From assembly GCA_934589705.1 (NCBI GenBank), contig CAKTOH010000009.1:8754-72753 (forward strand): a DNA stretch of 64,000 bases, read 5' to 3'. The translations under genes and the position numbers were made by a program. This stretch comes from an uncultured Oscillospiraceae bacterium. Its GTDB lineage: Bacteria > Bacillota > Clostridia > Oscillospirales > Oscillospiraceae. Every line of letters starts with the position of its first letter. The stretch's first letter is position 1. The notes beneath the pieces are model-generated. The model ran no database searches, was not told where the DNA came from, and saw only the letters and a list, made by a program, of their open reading frames with translations. Positions 33,821 to 42,805 of the stretch are shown piece by piece.

Positions 33821-35899
33821 TTCAACGCCGCGCAGGTACAACCCTCTCGTACAAGCGCCGGGGTCGAAGGGAGCGGGATTCAGGTAATCCTCCAGAATCC
33901 GGTCAACCTCCCGGGCGTTTTCCGTGGTGAAGTACAGCCGGATGGCCCAGACTCCCAGCTTTGCCAGATCGTCCTGCCGATCCAGCCAGCTGAGCTTCTT
34001 GCCGTTGAACAGCACGCTGCGGCAGCTGTCTCCGTCCTTGAGGATGGGGAACTCCGCGCCGGTTTTGTCCGTCAGCTTGGTGCTGCCTAAGTGGCAGGTG
34101 CACTCGCCGGTGCGCCCCTGAATCAGGCACTGCTCCGTGATCATCAGGGGCATTCTGCCGTAGGCCAGAATCTCCGCGTTCACCGCCTTGCTCAAGTCCC
34201 GGATCTGGGGCAGGGTCATCTCGAAGCTGACGAGAGCCGAGCAGACCTCCAGAGAGCGCAGCACGTTCATGGATACGGAATTGTAGATGTTCAGGCCGAA
34301 GTCTCCGTGAATCCGCATTCCCGCCTCCCGGGCAGGAGCCAGCAGCCCTAGATTGCCAACCAGGGCGTTCTTCACGCCGATGCTTTGCAGCAACGCCAAA
34401 TCTTTTTTGAGCTTCGGCATTTCCCCGTCGTGGACGATTCGGGGCAGAACCACCGCCAGCCGTCCCCGCTTTACCAGCAGGCCGGTCATCTCCGGGTCGG
34501 CGGCCAGAATATGCAGGGGCACATAGAGCATGGCGGTTTCGGAATTGAGCAGGTTCGGGGTCAGCTGCTCCCGGGTGGTGACCTGGACGGTCAGACCGGG
34601 CAAATCCTTTGGCCCCCGATAGTCGGGAACGCTTTTAGGCGGGTTGATGGGAAAATCCTCCCGCCGGGCCCGCAGGGCGGTAAGCTGATTGAGCACATCC
34701 CGGCGCATGGCGTTGACGGCGGCGGCGGAGATGATGAGGCCTGGGTCAACCCGAGTGCGCACCTCCACGCAGCGGTAGGGCGTGCCGCCGGTTTTTGCCA
34801 CCCGCTGGGCAAGCATTTCTCCGGTCAGGGCAACATTCCGAGCCAGCTCCGGCCGGGGGCCGTTGACGGTACAGGTGCGGCCTTCCGGGTCGGTGGCTGT
34901 CAGGGAACTGCCGTCCACAGTGACCACGGCGCGGAACTTCAGGTCAACCAGCGGGGTTTCCCCCGCCTCAAAGGACTGACGGGCGGCCTGGAGCCACTGG
35001 GGATCGTCCCGGGTGTCCTGGCGGATGCCGAACATTTTCCGGTTGACCCGGCTGGTGTAATAGCCGTCGGTGAAGCCCTGGCGGTTGAAGGCGGTCATAA
35101 GGGCGTCCATCATGGGTTTCGTAACCACGCCCTCGTCGATGGCCTTCCGGTACACGGCGGTGACGGTAGCCACATACTCGGGCTTTTTCATCCGGCCTTC
35201 CAGCTTCACGGAGGCCACGCCCATGCTTTCCAGTTCGCCTAAGTAGTGCACCAGGCAGTTATCCTTCAGGCTCAGGGGATATTTTTCCTCCCAGCGGCCG
35301 TAGCCGTAGCTCTGGCGGCAGGGCTGGGCGCACCGGCCCCGGTTGCCGGAGCGGCCGCCGATGGCGGCGGACAGGTAGCACTGGCCGCTGTAGCTCATGC
35401 ACAGAGCCCCGTGGGCGAAAACCTCAATTTCAATGGGGGAATTCGCGCAGATGTACCGAATTTCCTCCCGGCTCAGCTCCCGGCTGAGCACCACCCGCTT
35501 CATGCCCATGGCGGCGCACAGCTGCACTCCGGGCAGGGAATGGACGGTCATCTGGGTGGAGCCGTGGATAGGAATGTGGGGCGCGATCTGGCGGCACAGC
35601 TGTACGACCCCCAAATCCTGGACGATAAAGGCATCGATATTGTACTGGGCGGCGTGGCGGATGAGCTCTGCCGCCTCCTTCATCTCCCGGTCGGAGACCA
35701 GGGTGTTCAGGGTCAGGTGCACATCCACGCCCCGGACGTGGCAGTATTTCACCGCGTCCACCAAAGTCTGGGGGGTGAAATTCTTGGCGCTCTGGCGGGC
35801 GTTCAGATTTCCCACGCCCAGGTACACCGCGTTGGCACCGTTCTGCACCGCGGCTCGTAGAGCCTCCATGGAACCGGCGGGGGACAGTAATTCCAGCAT
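33818..35899 (-). CDS. U32-family peptidase / RNA-modifying protein (DUF3656 C-terminal part)
   Basis: The 693-residue protein starts MLELLSPAGSMEALRAAVQNGANAVYLG (motif split: LLSPAGSMEAL, then GANAVYLG), the U32 N-terminus, and has the cysteine motif CMSYSGQCYLS...RGRCAQPCR (about 168-196). The C-terminal half matches the longer U32 form with DUF3656. Related proteins YegQ/RlhA and TrhP act in RNA hydroxylation in E. coli, while others were called collagenases, so RNA modification through an iron-sulfur site is the more likely role. The start has a GGAGAG site. It stands alone between a repeat element and a weak promoter. Confidence 0.88.
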   Translation of the reverse strand: MLELLSPAGSMEALRAAVQNGANAVYLGVGNLNARQSAKNFTPQTLVDAVKYCHVRGVDVHLTLNTLVSDREMKEAAELIRHAAQYNIDAFIVQDLGVVQLCRQIAPHIPIHGSTQMTVHSLPGVQLCAAMGMKRVVLSRELSREEIRYICANSPIEIEVFAHGALCMSYSGQCYLSAAIGGRSGNRGRCAQPCRQSYGYGRWEEKYPLSLKDNCLVHYLGELESMGVASVKLEGRMKKPEYVATVTAVYRKAIDEGVVTKPMMDALMTAFNRQGFTDGYYTSRVNRKMFGIRQDTRDDPQWLQAARQSFEAGETPLVDLKFRAVVTVDGSSLTATDPEGRTCTVNGPRPELARNVALTGEMLAQRVAKTGGTPYRCVEVRTRVDPGLIISAAAVNAMRRDVLNQLTALRARREDFPINPPKSVPDYRGPKDLPGLTVQVTTREQLTPNLLNSETAMLYVPLHILAADPEMTGLLVKRGRLAVVLPRIVHDGEMPKLKKDLALLQSIGVKNALVGNLGLLAPAREAGMRIHGDFGLNIYNSVSMNVLRSLEVCSALVSFEMTLPQIRDLSKAVNAEILAYGRMPLMITEQCLIQGRTGECTCHLGSTKLTDKTGAEFPILKDGDSCRSVLFNGKKLSWLDRQDDLAKLGVWAIRLYFTTENAREVDRILEDYLNPAPFDPGACTRGLYLRGVE

Positions 35900-36036
35900 A
35901 GTCTTCTCTCCGTTCAAAGGTTTGCATACTTCCGCATCTTATAATTGCCCACAGTATACCACAAATGCCGGGAAACTTCCACCCCTGCCGGGGAGAATTC
36001 AAGAAAAATTCAAGGGCTGTTCAGATTTATAAGCTG

Positions 36037-36069
36037 AAACGTGGTACTGCCATCGGCAGTACCACGTTT
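36037..36069. terminator. Strong hairpin terminator between transketolase and U32 genes
   Basis: Perfect 15-bp stem AAACGTGGTACTGCC / GGCAGTACCACGTTT with a 3-base loop, 11 bases past the minus-strand stop at 36081; the TTTTTCTT tract on the plus strand suggests it works in both directions. Confidence 0.8.
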
Positions 36070-36080
36070 TTCTTATGCTT

Positions 36081-37019
36081 TTACTTGCAAAGCTCAGCAG
36101 CCACTTCCACGATATGCTCCGCGCTGAGGCCGAACTGCTTCAGCAGAGCCGCGGCGGGGCCGGAATGGCCGAACTCGTCGTTGACGCCGATGCGAACCAC
36201 CTTGGTGGGCAGCTTCTCGCTGAGCAGGCCGCAGACCGCCTCGCCCAGACCGCCGATGACGGAGTGCTCCTCGCAGGTGATGACCTTGCCGCACTTTTTG
36301 GCGGCAGAGAGCACCAGCTCCTCGTCCAGAGGCTTGATGGTGGCCATGTTGATGACCATGGCGTTCACGCCCTTGGCGGCCAGCTCTTCGGCAGCCACGA
36401 TGGCTTCGTACACCATCAGGCCGTTGGCGATGATGGCAACGTCGGAGCCGTCGCGCACGACCTCGCCCTTGCCAATTTCAAACTGGTAGCCTTCCTCATG
36501 GAAGACGGGCACCGCCGACCGGCCGAAGCGCATATACACCGGGCCCACATATTCGTAGGCAGCCTTTACCATGGCCTTGGCCTCCACGTCGTCGGCAGGG
36601 CTCATGACCACCATGCCGGGGATGGTGCGCATCAGGGCAAAATCCTCGCAGCACTGGTGGCTGGCACCGTCCTCACCTACGGAAATGCCGCCGTGGGTAG
36701 CGCCGATCTTCACATTCAGATGGGGATAGCCGACGGAGTTGCGCACCTGCTCAAAGGCCCGTCCGGCGGCGAACATGGCAAAGGAGGAAGCAAAAGGCAC
36801 CAGGCCGGTGGTGGACATACCGGCAGCCACGCAGATCATATCCGCCTCGGCAATGCCGCAGTCAAAGTGACGGTCGGGGAAGGCCTTCTTGAAAATGCCG
36901 GTCTTGGTAGCGCCGGCCAGATCCGCGTCCAGGACTACCAGGTTTTCGTGCTCGGCACCCAGCTCCGCCAGGGCATTGCCATAGCTGTCACGGGTCGCGA
37001 TTTTCTTTACGTCTGCCAT
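36081..37019 (-). CDS. Transketolase, C-terminal (pyrimidine-binding) subunit
   Basis: The 312-residue protein is the second half of a split transketolase: LVVLDADLAGATKTGIF (about 31-47), the cofactor Glu region in FDCGIAEADMICVAAGMSTTG, then HGGISVGEDGASHQ (about 109-122). Split transketolases are common in Clostridia and Archaea. It forms the active enzyme with the N-terminal subunit encoded just upstream (1-base gap). It shuttles two-carbon units between sugar phosphates using thiamine diphosphate. Neighbouring isomerase and xylulokinase genes suggest use in pentose catabolism, since xylulose 5-phosphate is its substrate. Confidence 0.93.
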   Translation of the reverse strand: MADVKKIATRDSYGNALAELGAEHENLVVLDADLAGATKTGIFKKAFPDRHFDCGIAEADMICVAAGMSTTGLVPFASSFAMFAAGRAFEQVRNSVGYPHLNVKIGATHGGISVGEDGASHQCCEDFALMRTIPGMVVMSPADDVEAKAMVKAAYEYVGPVYMRFGRSAVPVFHEEGYQFEIGKGEVVRDGSDVAIIANGLMVYEAIVAAEELAAKGVNAMVINMATIKPLDEELVLSAAKKCGKVITCEEHSVIGGLGEAVCGLLSEKLPTKVVRIGVNDEFGHSGPAAALLKQFGLSAEHIVEVAAELCK

Positions 37020-37020
37020 A

Positions 37021-37875
37021 TTACTTGCCCTCCAGTTCTGCCAGGATCGCCTTCAGCTCGCCCATGGCCTGCTCGTACTCGGCATCGTTGGGTGCCTTGC
37101 CGTGCCAGCCGGCCTGGTTCTCCATGAAGGAAACGTCCTTGCCCTTCACCGTCTTCATGACGATGGCGGTGGGCTGTCCCTTGGTCTGCCGGGCGGTATT
37201 CAGAGCGGCCTCGATCTGATCGAAGTCATGGCCGTCGATGGCCGCCACCTTGAAGCCGAAGGCCTCCAGCTTGTCCACGATGGGATAGGGGCTCATGACG
37301 TCGGCAACATTGCCGTCGATCTGCAAACCGTTGTTGTCCACGATGACGCACAGATTATCCAGCTTATAGTGAGCGGAGAGCATACAGGCCTCCCAGACCT
37401 GACCCTCCTGAATCTCGCCGTCGCCCAGCAGTGTGTAGACCCGGTTGGGCTTTCCCTGGTGCTTGAAGCCCAGAGCCATACCGGCGGCGCAGGAAATGCC
37501 CTGGCCCAGAGAGCCGGTGGACATATCCACACCGGGGACGGTGTTCATGTTGGGATGACCCTGGAGATAGGAGTCAATGTGCCGCAGGGTGGGCAGATCC
37601 TCCACCGGGAAGAAGCCCCGCAGCGCCAGGGCGGAATACAGACCCGGGGCGGTATGGCCCTTGCTCAGCACGAAACGATCCCGGCCCTCCCATTTGGGAT
37701 TTCGGGGATCTACGTTCATTTCCTTGAAATACAGATAGGTAAACATATCTGCCGCGGACAGGCTGCCGCCGGGATGGCCGGACTTGGCGCCATGGGTCGC
37801 TTCGATGATACCCATGCGCACCTTGCAGGCAGTCATCCGCAATTGCTTCTTTTCATTGGGGGTCAACGCAATCAC
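37021..37875 (-). CDS. Transketolase, N-terminal (pyrophosphate-binding) subunit
   Basis: This 284-residue protein carries the thiamine diphosphate and Mg binding segments: GHPGGSLSAADMFTYLYF (about 34-51), LSKGHTAPGLYSAL (about 70-83) and LGDGEIQEGQVWEA...VDNNGLQIDG (GDG...N motif, about 149-187). The start is not ATG: GTG at 37875 lies only 2 bases from AGGAG, while TTG four codons on (ATT GCG TTG) lies at 11, so the true start is one of these two. It is the first gene of the pair; a hairpin/TIR element occupies the region upstream. Confidence 0.92.
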   Translation of the reverse strand: MIALTPNEKKQLRMTACKVRMGIIEATHGAKSGHPGGSLSAADMFTYLYFKEMNVDPRNPKWEGRDRFVLSKGHTAPGLYSALALRGFFPVEDLPTLRHIDSYLQGHPNMNTVPGVDMSTGSLGQGISCAAGMALGFKHQGKPNRVYTLLGDGEIQEGQVWEACMLSAHYKLDNLCVIVDNNGLQIDGNVADVMSPYPIVDKLEAFGFKVAAIDGHDFDQIEAALNTARQTKGQPTAIVMKTVKGKDVSFMENQAGWHGKAPNDAEYEQAMGELKAILAELEGK

Positions 37876-37894
37876 ATCTCCTCTTGGTATTTTG

Positions 37895-38133
37895 GGAAGC
37901 TCTGATTAAATCGGCAAGAGCTGGCAGCGAGAGATTTTGTTCTCAGGCAAGGTTTGGAAAATGGAGGAATACTGTATGTACCCGCAAGGGGTATGCCGCA
38001 TCCGTAAGCCAGCTTGCGCTGGCAACGGCCGCGCTATATTTCCCATTTTTTAAACAGCAGACTGGGGGCAAAAGATCCGCTGCCCAGCCGCAGACGATTT
38101 ATTCAGAGTTTCCTTTGTTTTTGGAAACTCTGA
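37895..38133. repeat. MITE-like element with terminal inverted repeats
   Basis: In the 320-base gap between the isomerase and transketolase genes, GGAAGCTCTGATTAAAT (37895-37911) is matched in inverted form by ATTTATTCAGAGTTTCC (38097-38113), with two mismatches. The right end itself forms a further hairpin, TCAGAGTTTCC / GGAAACTCTGA (38103-38133). No coding frame inside. The remainder of the gap up to 38195 shows nothing I can name. Confidence 0.65.
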
Positions 38134-38195
38134 TCAAGAAACTCCGGGCACTGCCCCTCACAGGGGGACGCTGACAGAGTATTTCTTACGACAGA

Positions 38196-39665
38196 TCAGG
38201 CGAAGGGGTTTTCGGTGGGATAGGGCAGGCTCTTGGGCTGGTTATAGGCAATGTCGGAAACGCCGAAATACTTGAGCACCTCAAACAGGGCCTTGCCGCA
38301 GTGGGCGAAAGCCACGGCTCCGTGGTGGGGATAGCGCTTCTGGATCAGCACATGGCGGTAGAACCGGCCCATTTCGGGGATGGCGAAAATGCCGATGCCG
38401 CCGAAGGAGCGGGTAGCCACGGGCAGTACCTCGCCCTGAGCAACGTAGGCCCGGAGGGTGCCCTCGCTGTCGCATTGCAGCCGGTAGAAGGTGATGTCGG
38501 AGGGGGCAATGTCGCCCTCCAGGGTGCCCCGGGTAAAGTCGGGCTCGGAACCGGCGGGCTCCAGCAGCCGGTGCTGAATCAGCTGATACTTGACGCCATG
38601 GTTTTCACACAGCTTGCAGCTGGGGGTGTTTCCGCAGTGGAAGCCCATGAAGGTGTCGGTGAGCTTGTAGTCGAACTTCCCGGCGATGTCCTCATTGTAG
38701 ATGTACTGGGGCACGGAGTTGTTGATGTCCAGCAGGGTAACGGCATCGCCGGTGATGCAGGCGCCGATGTACTCGGACAGTGCGCCGTAAATATCTACCT
38801 CGCAGGAAACGGGAATGCCCCGGGCGGCCAGACGGGAGTTGACGAAGCAGGGCTCGAAGCCGAACTGCTCCGGGAAGGCGGGCCAGCACTTATCCGCGAA
38901 GGCGACGTACTTCCGGTCGCCCTTATGCGCTTCCGCCCAGTCAAGAAGGGTCAGCTCAAACTGAGCCATCCGCTCCAGCATGTCCGGGTAGATGGTGCCG
39001 TTCATTTCCTTCTGCATGTCGGCGACCACCTCGGGGATCCGCTTGTCCCCGGCGTGAGCCTTGTAGGATACCAGCAGATCCAGTTCGGAGTTTTCCTCAA
39101 TCTCCACGCCCAGCTCATAGAGCCCCTTGATGGGGGCGTTGCAGGCGAAGAAGTCCTGGGGCCGGGGGCCGAAGGTGATGAGCTTCAGATTCTGAACGCC
39201 GATGATGGCCCGGGCAATGGGCACGAACTGTCGGATCATCTGGGCGCAGCCTTCGGCGGTGCCCACGGGGTACTCGGGGATGTAGGCCTTCAGATGCCGC
39301 ATCCCTAAGTTGTAAGAGCAGTTGAGCATACCGCAGTAGGCGTCGCCCCGGCCATTGATCATGTCGCCGTCTCCCTCCGCGGCGGCCACGCACATAGCAG
39401 GGCCATGGAACTTTTTGACCAGCAGCGTCTCCGGGGTTTCGGGGCCAAAATTGCCCAGGAAGACCACCAGCGCGTTGACCCCGTGGGCCTGCACGTCGGC
39501 CAGTGCCTTCGTCACGTCCAGCTCGTTTTCCACGGTGATGGGGCACTCATAGAGCCCCTCGCCGTAGGCGGCCGCGATGTTCTTCCGCCGCTGGGTGGAC
39601 AGGACAATGGGAAAGCAGTCCCGGGAAACGGCGATGATACCAAGCTTGACTTCAGGAATGTTCAT
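38196..39665 (-). CDS. L-fucose/L-arabinose isomerase family protein
   Basis: The 489-residue protein fits the fucose/arabinose isomerase superfamily in length and layout: an N-terminal Rossmann-like part (KLGIIAVSRDCFPIV; LVVFLGNFGPETPE at about 86-99) and a C-terminal metal-site part with FADKCWPAFPEQFG (about 260-273), CEVDIYGALSEYIG and HCGNTPSCKLC, where Glu, Asp and His would bind metal. The reaction would be aldose to ketose. With xylulokinase upstream and transketolase downstream in the same direction, a pentose (for example D-arabinose, L-arabinose or a related sugar) is likely, but the sugar cannot be decided. Confidence 0.78.
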   Translation of the reverse strand: MNIPEVKLGIIAVSRDCFPIVLSTQRRKNIAAAYGEGLYECPITVENELDVTKALADVQAHGVNALVVFLGNFGPETPETLLVKKFHGPAMCVAAAEGDGDMINGRGDAYCGMLNCSYNLGMRHLKAYIPEYPVGTAEGCAQMIRQFVPIARAIIGVQNLKLITFGPRPQDFFACNAPIKGLYELGVEIEENSELDLLVSYKAHAGDKRIPEVVADMQKEMNGTIYPDMLERMAQFELTLLDWAEAHKGDRKYVAFADKCWPAFPEQFGFEPCFVNSRLAARGIPVSCEVDIYGALSEYIGACITGDAVTLLDINNSVPQYIYNEDIAGKFDYKLTDTFMGFHCGNTPSCKLCENHGVKYQLIQHRLLEPAGSEPDFTRGTLEGDIAPSDITFYRLQCDSEGTLRAYVAQGEVLPVATRSFGGIGIFAIPEMGRFYRHVLIQKRYPHHGAVAFAHCGKALFEVLKYFGVSDIAYNQPKSLPYPTENPFA

Positions 39666-39710
39666 ATGCTTTTCTCCTTTTCTGCGTTTTATAGTGATAT
39701 TAAGGGAGAA

Positions 39711-39731
39711 GGTATGTAAAAATCACATACC
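39711..39731. promoter_or_regulatory. Operator candidate in the isomerase leader
   Basis: GGTATGT / ACATACC is a perfect 7-bp inverted repeat with a 7-base spacer, 30-50 bases downstream of the predicted -10 box and about 50 bases before the isomerase ATG; a repressor site is plausible. A small CCGGA / TCCGG dyad lies next to it. Confidence 0.4.
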
Positions 39732-39758
39732 GACCGGAAAATCCGGTAAAACGCCCTT

Positions 39759-39787
39759 ATTATATCACACATTTGCGATTTCTGCAA
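39759..39787 (-). promoter_or_regulatory. Predicted promoter of the isomerase gene, overlapping the xylulokinase 3' end
   Basis: On the minus strand TTGCAG (39782-39787) and a perfect TATAAT (39759-39764) are 17 bases apart; the spacer contains the xylulokinase stop codon. Confidence 0.6.
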
Positions 39788-41249
39788 ACAATTGCTTGCA
39801 GGCGGGGTAAATTTTTCGGAACTGCTGGTAGCGTTTTTCGTACCGGGCGGCCAGCTCCGGCTCCGGGGTCACCCGGGAGGCAACCCGGACGATGGCGTCG
39901 CAGGCGGCCTGGACAGTTTCGTATGCGCCGCAGGCCACCATGGCCAGCATTGCGCCGCCCATGCCGGGCCCCTGCTCGCATTCCAGGCACTCCAGCTCCA
40001 CATTCAGAATATTGGCAATCATTTTCTTCCACAGGGGGCTTCTGGCACCGCCGCCGCAGATTTTGGAAGAGCGAATGTCGATGCCCAGAGAGCGGGCAAC
40101 CTCGACGCTGTCCCGGATGGCAAAGGCCACCCCCTCCAGCACCGCCTGGGTCAGGTCTGCCCGGGTGGTGTCCATGGTCATGCCGAGGAAGGTTCCCCGG
40201 GCATTGGTGTCGTTGATGGGGCTCCGCTCGCCCATGAGATAAGGCAGGAAGAAGACATGGTTTTCTCCCAGCCTGTCCTCGGTGATGGGGGCCTGCTCGG
40301 CGCTGTAATCGCTGGTTTTGTAGATGTCCTCCATCAGCCACTTGTTGCAGGAGGCGGCGCAGAGTATACAGCCCATGAGATGGTAGCCCCCGTCCGCGTG
40401 GGCGAAGGCGTGCAGGGCGTTGTGCCTGTCCACGCCGAAGGCTTTCGAGGAAATAAACACGGTGCCGGAGGTGCCCAGGCTGATGTTGCAGCCTCCGTCG
40501 CCTACCACGCCGGTGCCCACGGCAGCGGCGGCATTGTCTCCGGCTCCGGCGGCAACCTTGACATTGTCCCCCAGGCCTAAGGCCCGGGCGATATCCGGCT
40601 TCACCGTGCCGATGCACTGGTAGCTTTCAAAAAGCCGGGGCATCTGCGTTTCCCGCACGCCGCAGATATCCAACATTTCCCGCGACCAGCGCTTGTTTTT
40701 CACGTCCAGCAGCAGGGTGCCGGAGGCGTCAGAATCGTCGCAGGCGTGAACACCGGTGAGGACGTAGTTGACATAATCCTTCGGCAGCATGATTTTGGCG
40801 ATTCTGGCGAAGTTTTCCGGCTCATTTTCCCGCAGCCAGAGGATTTTCGGGGCGGTGAACCCGGCGAAGGCAATATTGGCCGTCCAGGCGGAAAGCCGCT
40901 CCCTGCCGATGACGTTGTTCAGATAATCTACCTGTCTGGCGGTGCGCCCGTCGTTCCAGAGAATGGCCGGGCGGATTACCTGATCGTCCCTGTCCAGCAC
41001 CACCAAGCCGTGCATCTGACCGCCGCAGCCGATACCGGCTACGGCCTTGGGGTCGAAGCCCGTGAGCAAGTCGGGGATCCCATCCAGGACTGCCTTGCGC
41101 CAGTCCTCCGGGTTCTGCTGGCTCCAGCCGGGCTGAGGAAATTCCAGGGGATATTCCCGGGAGACCACGTTTTTCACCTGACCGGCCTCGTCCATCAGCA
41201 GCAGCTTCACCGCCGAGGTGCCCAGGTCAATTCCGATGTATAGGCGCAT
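39765..41249 (-). CDS. xylB: Xylulokinase (FGGY family)
   Basis: This 494-residue FGGY kinase starts MRLYIGIDLGTSAVKLLLMD (ATP-site motif) after GGAGGAACC. XylB-type features are GIGCGGQMHGLVVLD (about 78-92), ILWNDGRTA (about 101-109) and the second-domain LGTSGTVF and CGGGARSPLWKKMIA (about 401-415). It makes xylulose 5-phosphate, the transketolase substrate. It lies upstream of the isomerase and split transketolase in the same orientation, completing a pentose route. The downstream isomerase has its own promoter inside this gene's end. Other FGGY specificities (ribulose) cannot be fully excluded. Confidence 0.9.
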   Translation of the reverse strand: MRLYIGIDLGTSAVKLLLMDEAGQVKNVVSREYPLEFPQPGWSQQNPEDWRKAVLDGIPDLLTGFDPKAVAGIGCGGQMHGLVVLDRDDQVIRPAILWNDGRTARQVDYLNNVIGRERLSAWTANIAFAGFTAPKILWLRENEPENFARIAKIMLPKDYVNYVLTGVHACDDSDASGTLLLDVKNKRWSREMLDICGVRETQMPRLFESYQCIGTVKPDIARALGLGDNVKVAAGAGDNAAAAVGTGVVGDGGCNISLGTSGTVFISSKAFGVDRHNALHAFAHADGGYHLMGCILCAASCNKWLMEDIYKTSDYSAEQAPITEDRLGENHVFFLPYLMGERSPINDTNARGTFLGMTMDTTRADLTQAVLEGVAFAIRDSVEVARSLGIDIRSSKICGGGARSPLWKKMIANILNVELECLECEQGPGMGGAMLAMVACGAYETVQAACDAIVRVASRVTPEPELAARYEKRYQQFRKIYPACKQLFAEIANV

Positions 41250-41262
41250 AAAGGTTCCTCCG

Positions 41263-42606
41263 TTATGTGTATTGGTGGCAGAAGGTATGATTTCCGATGG
41301 TGCCCCAGACATTCTTGTTCACGGCCCCGGTGGAAAAGAATACTACATCCTTGTCGAGAACATAGGGTCCCTTCCAGGCCCGGCGCACGGCCTCGTACTG
41401 AACGTGGGTGGGCTTGGCCCGGTAAAGCTGGCTGGCCGCCCGGAACTGATCCGGGGCCTTGATGACCCCGGTGACGGTGCCGGGGAAATTGGAGGCTGCC
41501 ACCCGGTTGAGGATCACCTCCGCCACGGCCTGCTGGCCCTCGAAGGGCTCTCCGTCGGCCTCGGCGCAGACGAGCTTGGCCAGCATTTCCACGTCCGCGT
41601 CACTGAGGCTCAGGTCGGGGTACCGGCACTCCACCTCCTCGGCACTGGGGTCGATGTAGAGGAAGGGGTCGTCGGAAATTTGACTGGGATCATAGATCCA
41701 GGAGCCGCTGTAGCCGCCGATGAGGATACCCTCCCGGAAGCCGTCTGTGAAGCCTGCCTTCAGATTCCATTTTTCGTAGTTGTTTTTATTGGGGTCGTTC
41801 ACTGTCACCAGCCCCGCGTCATTGATTCCGGTGAGGACAATGAAGTGCTGGCCGGTGGTGAAGCCGGACTTGGAATTGACCATGGCAATGACGACCTTGC
41901 CCTCCTTCAGGGCTTCCAGGGCCACCCGGACGTTCAGTGCCCGCTTCCAGGGCAGCTGCAAGGTGTCGGACATATATTCCAGCAGCTGGATCTGGTTGCC
42001 AGTGTAGCTGGAAAACCAATGCGCCAGAGTGTCCGGGCGGTAGTCGTAGCCCGTTAAGTAGGTTGCCACCATGGCCATGCTGGTGACGCCGCTGCCGTAG
42101 TCGGCAAAGCTGCCCTGCCCGAAGCGGATATCCGGATAGTCCGTCTCATAGTAATTGGGTACCTTGTCGTACTGTTTCCGATCCTTGGTGGGAATGACCA
42201 GCTCCGGCTCGGTGGTCTGGGGAACAGTCTCCCCGGTGGTCTCCGAGGCGGTCTGAGCCAAGGGCTTTGTCTCCTGAGGTTTTGTCTCCTGGGGCTTTAT
42301 CTCCTGAATTGCGGCCGCTGTGGTTTCCTGGGCGGTTTCCGCAGTCGTTGCGGGGACAGTCTCTTCGGAAGCTTCCGTGGGAGCGACCGTAGTTTCCGGC
42401 GCGGCGGTGGTTTCCGGCGGCAAAGCGATCGTCGGCTCCGTCTCCGGCTGGGTGTCCAGAGCCGCGTAGTACACCGTTTCTCCGGTATCAGACATCCGCT
42501 GCTCCTGGGGAAGCATCCCGAGAAACATTTTCAAAAAGCCGCCGGTGACCAGGCAGAGCAAAACGCCTGCTTCCAGCAAAACCAGAATTTTTGTCCTTCT
42601 TTTCAC
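41263..42606 (-). CDS. Membrane-anchored C39-like peptidase / SleB-type cell-wall hydrolase fusion
   Basis: The 447-residue protein has an N-terminal anchor (about 8-30, ILVLLEAGVLLCLVTGGFL), a Thr/Glu/Pro-rich linker (about 50-135), a C39_2-like domain (about 145-300) and a SleB-like hydrolase domain (about 335-447; LAKLVCAEADGEPFEGQQAV, then AEVILNRVA). In the C39 part the catalytic GCGPTS-type motif reads GSGVTSMAMV, so the cysteine is replaced by serine, while His (GQHFIVL) and Asn/Asp (VNDPN) positions remain. SleB-type domains cut peptidoglycan, often in spore germination. The fusion could bind a peptide and cut the wall; this is inference. Confidence 0.82.
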   Translation of the reverse strand: MKRRTKILVLLEAGVLLCLVTGGFLKMFLGMLPQEQRMSDTGETVYYAALDTQPETEPTIALPPETTAAPETTVAPTEASEETVPATTAETAQETTAAAIQEIKPQETKPQETKPLAQTASETTGETVPQTTEPELVIPTKDRKQYDKVPNYYETDYPDIRFGQGSFADYGSGVTSMAMVATYLTGYDYRPDTLAHWFSSYTGNQIQLLEYMSDTLQLPWKRALNVRVALEALKEGKVVIAMVNSKSGFTTGQHFIVLTGINDAGLVTVNDPNKNNYEKWNLKAGFTDGFREGILIGGYSGSWIYDPSQISDDPFLYIDPSAEEVECRYPDLSLSDADVEMLAKLVCAEADGEPFEGQQAVAEVILNRVAASNFPGTVTGVIKAPDQFRAASQLYRAKPTHVQYEAVRRAWKGPYVLDKDVVFFSTGAVNKNVWGTIGNHTFCHQYT

Positions 42607-42672
42607 GGTGGGTCTCCTTTATCTGTCCAGGTCCTTCGGGAAAGGGCACGCAATTTTTCATATAACACAAAA

Positions 42673-42701
42673 ATTATACCAGTCCCCGGAGGGAACGTCA
42701 A
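42673..42701 (-). promoter_or_regulatory. Predicted promoter of the C39/SleB gene
   Basis: On the minus strand TTGACG (42696-42701) and TATAAT (42673-42678) are 17 bases apart, 67 bases before the ATG. The -35 box lies inside the hairpin GAGGGAAC / GTTCCCTC (42689-42712), followed on the plus strand by ATTTTTTT. Confidence 0.65.
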
Positions 42702-42805
42702 CGGGTTCCCTCTGCTATTTTTTTCACGACAGACGAAAGCCTTTCCAAGTAAAATAGCGCATAGGCCGAGCTTTCGGCAAATCAATTTCTTTCAGGAGGT
42801 ATTTT

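Noticed and set aside
42689..42720. Plus-strand terminator GAGGGAAC/GTTCCCTC plus T-tract
   Set aside because: No plus-strand gene lies upstream; the sequence is better explained as part of the minus-strand promoter, so it was not listed as a terminator.
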